From the NCBI GenBank assembly GCA_025331435.1, contig JAIWNI010000012.1, forward strand, positions 310,001 to 374,000: a stretch of 64,000 nucleotides of DNA, written 5' to 3'. The position numbers were made by a program, and so were the translations under genes. A model generated the notes under the pieces. That model was not told the DNA's origin, searched no databases, and worked only from the letters and a program-made list of their open reading frames with translations. Below are positions 58,732 to 64,000 of this stretch, one piece after another. This DNA comes from Choanephora cucurbitarum. Its lineage: Eukaryota; Mucoromycota; Mucoromycetes; Mucorales; Choanephoraceae. Positions within the stretch are counted from its first letter, which is position 1. Each line of letters opens with the position of its first letter.

Positions 58732-59126
58732 TTAAGCAGACTTGAATAAGAGAATGGCAATTTGACCATGATAGAAATAAATAAAGTGCTTTGATTCTAT
58801 TGACTACTGTAAGCAACATACTCTACTGAGACGCGTTTCTTTTGAAATGGACTTACCATGAGTAACAAAACTACCAAAGTTACGTCCAACAACACAATGC
58901 CATGTAGGTCCTAATCGTGGTTTAGAATCTATATGATGCCTTCTCTCTCTCTCTCTCTCTCATTCATTAACTTACCGTATTTACGATCGAATTCTCGCTT
59001 AATATGTGCAGCAATATCCTTTTCAATGTTGTACTTTTCTAAGGCTTGAGTAGAGCATTCAATAGCTTCTTGTTGCATCTCCTCACTCATATCAACACTC
59101 TTGACAACAGCTTTGGCATCAGACAT
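58732..59126 (-). CDS. DYN2: Dynein light chain LC8
   Basis: This is a small dimeric hub protein that binds dynein intermediate chain and many other partners. Exons are 58976-59126, 58857-58910 and 58732-58796, giving exactly 89 residues, the universal LC8 length. The sequence is highly conserved: [56 protein letters not shown], then [19 protein letters not shown] with the partner-binding strand. Intron 1 contains a long CT repeat. A 656-bp transposon-like element begins 164 bases upstream of the ATG, so it may lie within or next to the promoter. The final Ala replaces the usual Gly, a minor change. Confidence 0.97.
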
Positions 59127-59289
59127 CTAACATAATCAGATGAGTCATGGGCATGCGATAGTCACTATTTCTTAGTCCTTTTTTTTACCTTTCACTATTT
59201 ATTTAATTGCTATACAGAAAAAAAAAAGAAAAAGAAGAGAGAAAATAAAAGAAGGGGAGAGCTAAAATAAAATAAAGAAATCAGGAGTA

Positions 59290-59945
59290 CAGTCGACAAA
59301 AAAGGTTGGCCCAATAAAAAAATAATCGGCCAGTTTGAAATGAAAATGGGTCACTTAGCACGAAAATGGGTCACTAATAAAGAAATGTAATGTATGCTTT
59401 TTATTTTGTTTCTTATAATCCTTTTTCGCAATTCAAGCATCTCTGCCAGAACGTCAAAGAATGCTTTATTCAACTCTCGCAATCTTCTCTGCTGATGTAA
59501 AGTGATGCGTTGCGAATACTAACAGAATTTAAAGATGAAGAAAAAAGAAAGTAGTCAGAAATTGGTGATGAAATTGGTGAAATAGGCTGTGAAATCAGTT
59601 GTGAAATTGGTGAAAGTGGTGAAATACCGACGTTGATGAGACGAAGACTGAAGATGTGGTACACTCCCGCCCCTCTTTCTGGTCTTGTCTTTTCTAGTGG
59701 CTCTTGTTTTATTTTGTTAGTTTTACTGTTATTTAGTTTACCCTCCCATAAAAAAAAATTGAATTGGTGCTTAGCACGAAAGATATAAGGGAAAAGGGTA
59801 TCTGTTATTTTTTATCATATTTGAAGGAAAATAAAGCGTGGCTTGGAGAGCTAATACCACATCTTTTGTCTTCACTTCGGTTATTATGACCCATTTTCAC
59901 TGGCCAACTATTCTTCTTATTGAGCCAACCTTTTTTCGTCAACTG
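59290..59945. mobile_element. MITE-like element, family C (656 bp) upstream of LC8
   Basis: The left end CAGTCGACAAAAAAGGTTGG and the right end (inverted) CAGTTGACGAAAAAAGGTTG form imperfect terminal inverted repeats of about 60 bases, continuing through GGCCAGT and GAAAATGGGTCA. TA flanks both sides (59288-59289 and 59946-59947). The left arm repeats ATGGGTCACT twice. The centre contains a GAAATTGGTGA minisatellite (about 59558-59625) and no transposase. Tc1/mariner-type target use suggests a non-autonomous element; arm divergence suggests it is older than the one at 51286. Confidence 0.85.
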
Positions 59946-61862
59946 TAACACAAAATAAGCACTTTCCACGTTGAATTTTAAAGAAAAAGGCAAAGTTATT
60001 TCCAAGCAACATAAAGTGATCCGTGTGACAACATGTCAAATGCATTTATTTCTTTAAATAGTGAGAGACAGTTTGCTATTCAGTGTCTCAGCCACCAGGA
60101 AAGGCAGCATTATCTGAAAAGATGGAACTGGACTGTCATGAGATCAAAAATAGCATACTCCAGATATCCGCCTACTACTCTCACTGATAGTATTTCTGTT
60201 GATACAGTTAAGCTCATCACACTTTCTTCATAATAGAATATAAACTTATGTCAGCTAGATAACTCAATTGACTTCTCTAGACCGGCTTGTAATTACTTAC
60301 ACTTGACTGCCTCAAAGAAGAAATGTTGCCAACCAGAGTTAGTGCTATATGCTCATCGTTTTTGATGATCTCTCGCTAAACGCTTTGAGAAAATGATGGC
60401 TTTATGATGTCACTGTTCATTTCATCGCTTTACTGCTTTTGATGCATAAACACAGTGAAGCGATAAGGAATCCTGTATCTGATTCTGCAATCGAGCTATG
60501 CATACAGCAAGTGCATATTTATCCTTTAGAAAACGAGAGAGGAATGAGCGATATCTGACTATATCATAAATGCGTCTATAAAAATCAATCTCAAGACTTC
60601 ACCAATCAACAAATATAACCTTTTAGGTAGCAATTGAATCATGCATAAGTTTCCTATGAATCTACCAAAATAGAGATCTCGAGGGTTGGTCAACAACAAA
60701 ATCACTTGGGTTGACCTATTCCATAAAATCGTGAGTAGTTAAATGTCCTTACCATGATCTTCTCTATAATCTGGCTATTGCCTATGATTATGCTAAATAT
60801 ATGATAGCACAGATAGTGTTCAGTTATCCAATACTTGGTTGACTATTTAAGAAAATCTTGTCTTGAATGAGATTTTGAATCCATTATCTAAATGTACATT
60901 TAAGGAGAATTTAATTGATAAAATTTGTTGTCATACATAGATTATCTTGAAAGGCAAATCACGCATAATAAACGAGTGAATGATATGTGCATTCAAGCAG
61001 TGTAGCGTTATCTTGATCACTTCTAGTTAAACATGTGTCTCTGTTCTTTTTTTTTTGTTGTTTTAAGAGAGTGCCTTATGTTGATGCGTCCTACTGGATA
61101 CACCTTGTAAAGTGTACAATGGAGATAGGCATCGTTGCTTCTATAGTCTCGAATACCTTACCACATCTTTTCTAAATATCTAGATTGTCTCAAAATGAGC
61201 CAAATGACTTTTAGCCAACATGTCAGTTTTAACAACTAGAATACCTTTTGTATTGTCTTTTAACACACTATCAGCATTACTCACGACCAACCAAAAAAGG
61301 CAAAATGGAAGAAAAGAAGAAAGAAGAACCTCTTCTTGAGTGCTTTTGAGTTGTCTGTCATTCCTCTTTGTTCCTATCATAAACAACGGGTTGTTTTATT
61401 TTTGTTACCTTCTCAAATCTTTGTTGCTACGGTTCCGTTGGATACTCAGGTAGCACTATTCAGGTCCAATATAGGCTTGTTTCAGACCCATCATTGGCCA
61501 TGTATCACATAGGATTCAAGAGGAGTTCACTACCATGCTTATGTTGCATAAAGATAAAGGGAAACTATTATTTCCGAGCATTTTGACAGAGTTCTTTTTA
61601 GGCGCTATTCTTATGTAATATATCGTTTCCATATAATTTCCGCAAGCAAAACCGCTTTACAAAAGAAGAAGAAGAAACAAAGCAATCGAAGAGGCCAAAC
61701 AGTGTTCTTAACAAACAAAGTAAAGAAAAAGTGGCCCCCTCTTCACGGCCCCTCTCTCTTTTCAAAAAAAGAAACTCTGGGTAAACTATGGCTTTGTGCT
61801 ACACTGTCACTATTTAATCTAACCGAGTTCTCTCTTTTTCACTGTCTTTTTTTTATTTTAAA
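59946..61862. other. Gene-poor spacer upstream of the methyltransferase
   Basis: No supportable gene. AT-rich with no marked repeats. A pyrimidine-rich stretch (about 61825-61860) leads into the start codon. Confidence 0.35.
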
Positions 61863-62753
61863 ATGTCTGATATTCATCCTCATCAAGTAGCTGCTAAAGG
61901 GTTTCAAGCACAAGCTGATTCTTACGGTAAAAAAAAAATACAGAATCAATTTAGTATAGACTTATGTAGATGATTAGCTGCCTCCAGACCCAGTTATCCC
62001 AAAGAAGCCATTGAGTTTATTTCTACTCTATCTAAACCAAGCGAGCCATGTCATATATTAGATTTAGGAGCTGGTACTGGTATCATGACTAAACTGTTGG
62101 TCGAGATAGAACATGCCAAGGTGACTGCTGTTGAGCCTGTAGACAATATGCGTCTTAAGCTTGAGTCGTCTGTACCTCAAGCGCATTCTCTTAAAGGTAC
62201 ATCTTGGTCTATTCCTGTAGCATCCTCCTCGCAAGATATGGTAGTGCTGGCTCAATGCTTTCATTGGTTTGATGATCTCAAGAGTTTACAAGAGATCCAT
62301 CGTGTATTAAAACCAAAGGGTGTGCTTGTACTCATTTGGAATATGGAAAGTCAAGAGCGCTCTTCTTGGGTAGCCGCAATGAGAAAGTAAGTTAAGAAGA
62401 AGGTCAAATAACTCGCGTGTACTGACTATAACAGGATTTATGAGATGTATGATGCCAAAGCACCTCAGTACCGAAAGGGAAATTGGAAAAAGATCTTTGA
62501 GACAGAAGAAGCAAAGCAGTTGTATACTTTGCCTCTTCAAGCCAAGCAGTTCACCAATGACTATCCTGTCAAGCGAGAACAGATATGGTCTCGTATATTG
62601 AGCAAGAGCTATATTGCTGTTCTTGAGCAAGAAGAGACAGACAAGTTGCATGATTTAGTTGAATCTACCTTGGACCAATTTGATTTACCTTCTGGAGATG
62701 TTCTTTACAAGCACGACACTGATCTCTATTGGTGTTATAAGCATGAACAATGA
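61863..62753 (+). CDS. Class I SAM-dependent methyltransferase
   Basis: This is a cytosolic-type small-molecule methyltransferase of the methyltransferase-11 group. Exons are 61863-61926, 61978-62386 and 62435-62753, giving 263 residues. The AdoMet-binding motif I is HILDLGAGTGIMTKLL (about residues 47-62). Motif II acidic end is VTAVEPVDNM, and the post-II region is DMVVLAQCFHWFDDLKSLQE, followed by EIHRVLKPKGVLVLIWNME. The FHWF motif is typical of the Crg1/Tmt1-like fungal family, which methylates acids such as trans-aconitate or small toxic lipids in yeast. The substrate here is unknown. There is no targeting signal. It converges with the next gene, 291 bases between stops. Confidence 0.9.
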
Positions 62754-63044
62754 TCAATATAAGCTTATCTTATATCCAAATGAAAATTGAAGCAGCAAAA
62801 AGATATGATCTCATCCCCCTCCCTCTTTGTTTGTATCTAAAGGTAATAGTTATTATATGCAGCTAACATTACCTTTTTTTAAAAAAAAAGCATTTATTAA
62901 GTAAAAAAAAAAAAAAGAAGTAATTAGTTGTAAATGATTATACTATAATAGTTCCCTTCTTTTACAAGAAGAAATAAAGAGGTCAATTCAACAACCATAG
63001 TAGACTATGACTTTGATATGCTTACCTGTTGTTTCTCGTCTATT

Positions 63045-63984
63045 TCATCTAAAAAAAAGCCCACTTTGAACCAATTTGATCCAATCGGATGTTAAGGGAG
63101 ATTGTGCCACTTGATGATTGGATCGTGTACTTCTTTTCTTTTTAGGTAATTGCACTTCTTGAGGTATAATGATACTAGGATTTTCTTCTTCTCTTAGTTT
63201 CCAGTTTTGAAGTGTACGGATATATTTAGAATGTGTATCCAAAGCAGTATGCATAGGTGTTACTTTCCCTTCATTTTCTGCCTTTCGAATGATCCGAGGT
63301 GTAGGCAATCTATCTACTTTTGGTGTAAATTCGAGACTTTCAAATGTTTGTATCAGTTCCCTTGATTCTTTGAATTCCAGTAGGTTGACATCAATCAGTA
63401 GTTTTCTCTCTTGTTGTGAAAAGGGAGATGCCCAATGCGTGTCTGACTTTAGGCGTGGTGATAGTGTCTTGTAGGTTGAATTCTATTCAGCATATTTTCT
63501 TTTCTTAGCCTCTCATTTCAAGCAAATCTGCCTTTTTTTTTTATACCTTTCTGAACTGTGTATCAATCTTTAAATTGATATTTCTACGTTCTTTTGTTGG
63601 GGATTTCTTACTGTATTTTTGCGATTGAGTAGGATTGGTGAGGGTAGCAAATACTTCGGGATAAGTCATCATAAACTCAAATATTCTGATCCACGTACTG
63701 CTTTCTTTCACTAGATCCAATTGTAGCAAATCGTTCGGTTTGTATTTGAGTGAAAAGATAGAAGAAGAAGAGGAATAGCGTTTCTTCTTTTTGGGATTGA
63801 TGGTGTTGGGAATACTGGTAGTACTGAAGACGAGTTTTCGATTCTTTGGCTCTTTAGAAGGTCTCTTTTTCAATGAGCTCAAGAGTAACTCGCGTGCTTT
63901 TTGAAATAGATGACCTTTGTCCATCAAGAGTGGAAGTGAATTATAAGAAGGACAAAAGTTGTTGTCAATGGATTTATCTGGCAT
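63045..63984 (-). CDS. Unknown basic protein, possibly running past the window edge
   Basis: I do not recognise this gene. Exons are 63547-63984 and 63045-63482, joined by a 64-nt GT-AG intron with matching phase, giving 291 residues if the ATG at 63984 is the start. The frame stays open to the window edge (about 16 more bases), so the true start may lie outside. The protein is lysine-rich and polar, with PKKKKRYSSSSS and PKKKRSTRS, both resembling nuclear localisation signals. A more hydrophobic, conserved-looking segment (TWIRIFEFMMTYPEVFATL) lies near residues 96-114. No domain assigned. A nuclear role is inference from the basic motifs. Confidence 0.6.
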
Positions 63985-64000
63985 CAGTTGAGAGAGACCG

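Noticed and set aside
1..64000. tRNA, 5S rRNA or CRISPR features
   Set aside because: Reading both strands for T-loop GTTCRA contexts with plausible acceptor stems and for regular spacer repeats gave no convincing candidate; a tRNAscan run would be decisive.

Overview
The window is nuclear DNA of a filamentous fungus, most likely an early-diverging Mucoromycota (Mucorales-like). The reasons are compact, AT-rich, intron-containing genes with very short GT-AG introns (44 of the 46 I place are 48-84 nt), AT-rich spacers full of A/T, CT and CA tracts, and a typical fungal gene set. I resolved 19 protein-coding genes to exon level; one of these may run off the right edge. There is also one probable broken gene and four short TA-flanked, inverted-repeat DNA elements. 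I see no tRNA, rRNA, CRISPR array or prokaryotic-style operon.

Layout. 0-7.2 kb: RNA polymerase III subunit RPC2 (minus), divergent from a YVH1-type phosphatase (plus), then prohibitin-2 (plus). 7.2-15.2 kb: mostly gene-poor, with one forkhead transcription factor (10.1-11.4 kb) and a G-rich minisatellite. 15.2-18.2 kb: an EF-hand MscS-type channel (minus). 18.9-19.6 kb: a relict reading frame split by a small inverted-repeat element. 20.0-28.3 kb: a dense block with a Rad26/ATRIP-like checkpoint protein (minus) and a Cdc7-type kinase (plus) sharing a divergent promoter that carries MluI-type cell-cycle boxes, then a BAR-PH-ArfGAP-ankyrin protein (minus). 31-36 kb: a proline-rich coiled-coil protein of unknown function and a cytochrome P450. 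37-44.5 kb: ribosomal protein eL24 and a P4-ATPase lipid flippase. 45.8-47.7 kb: an orphan 228-residue protein and a Gcn4-like bZIP factor. 47.7-54.7 kb: about 7 kb with no supportable gene but one well-preserved MITE. 54.7-59.1 kb: a secreted double-psi beta-barrel (expansin-like) protein, a PIN/PILS-like membrane transporter and dynein light chain LC8. 59.3-59.9 kb: a MITE-like element just upstream of LC8. 61.9-64 kb: a SAM methyltransferase and an unknown basic protein at the window edge.

The genes are mostly housekeeping and are not one pathway. Two adjacent pairs make functional sense: RPC2/YVH1 (Pol III transcription and 60S subunit maturation) and Rad26-like/CDC7 (replication checkpoint and origin firing). 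The most unusual observation is in the eL24 gene. Its reading frame is kept only if a single-nucleotide exon (A37584) lies between two complete introns, each with its own donor, branch-site-like CTAAC and acceptor. All exon joins are read from the sequence and family knowledge, without transcript evidence.
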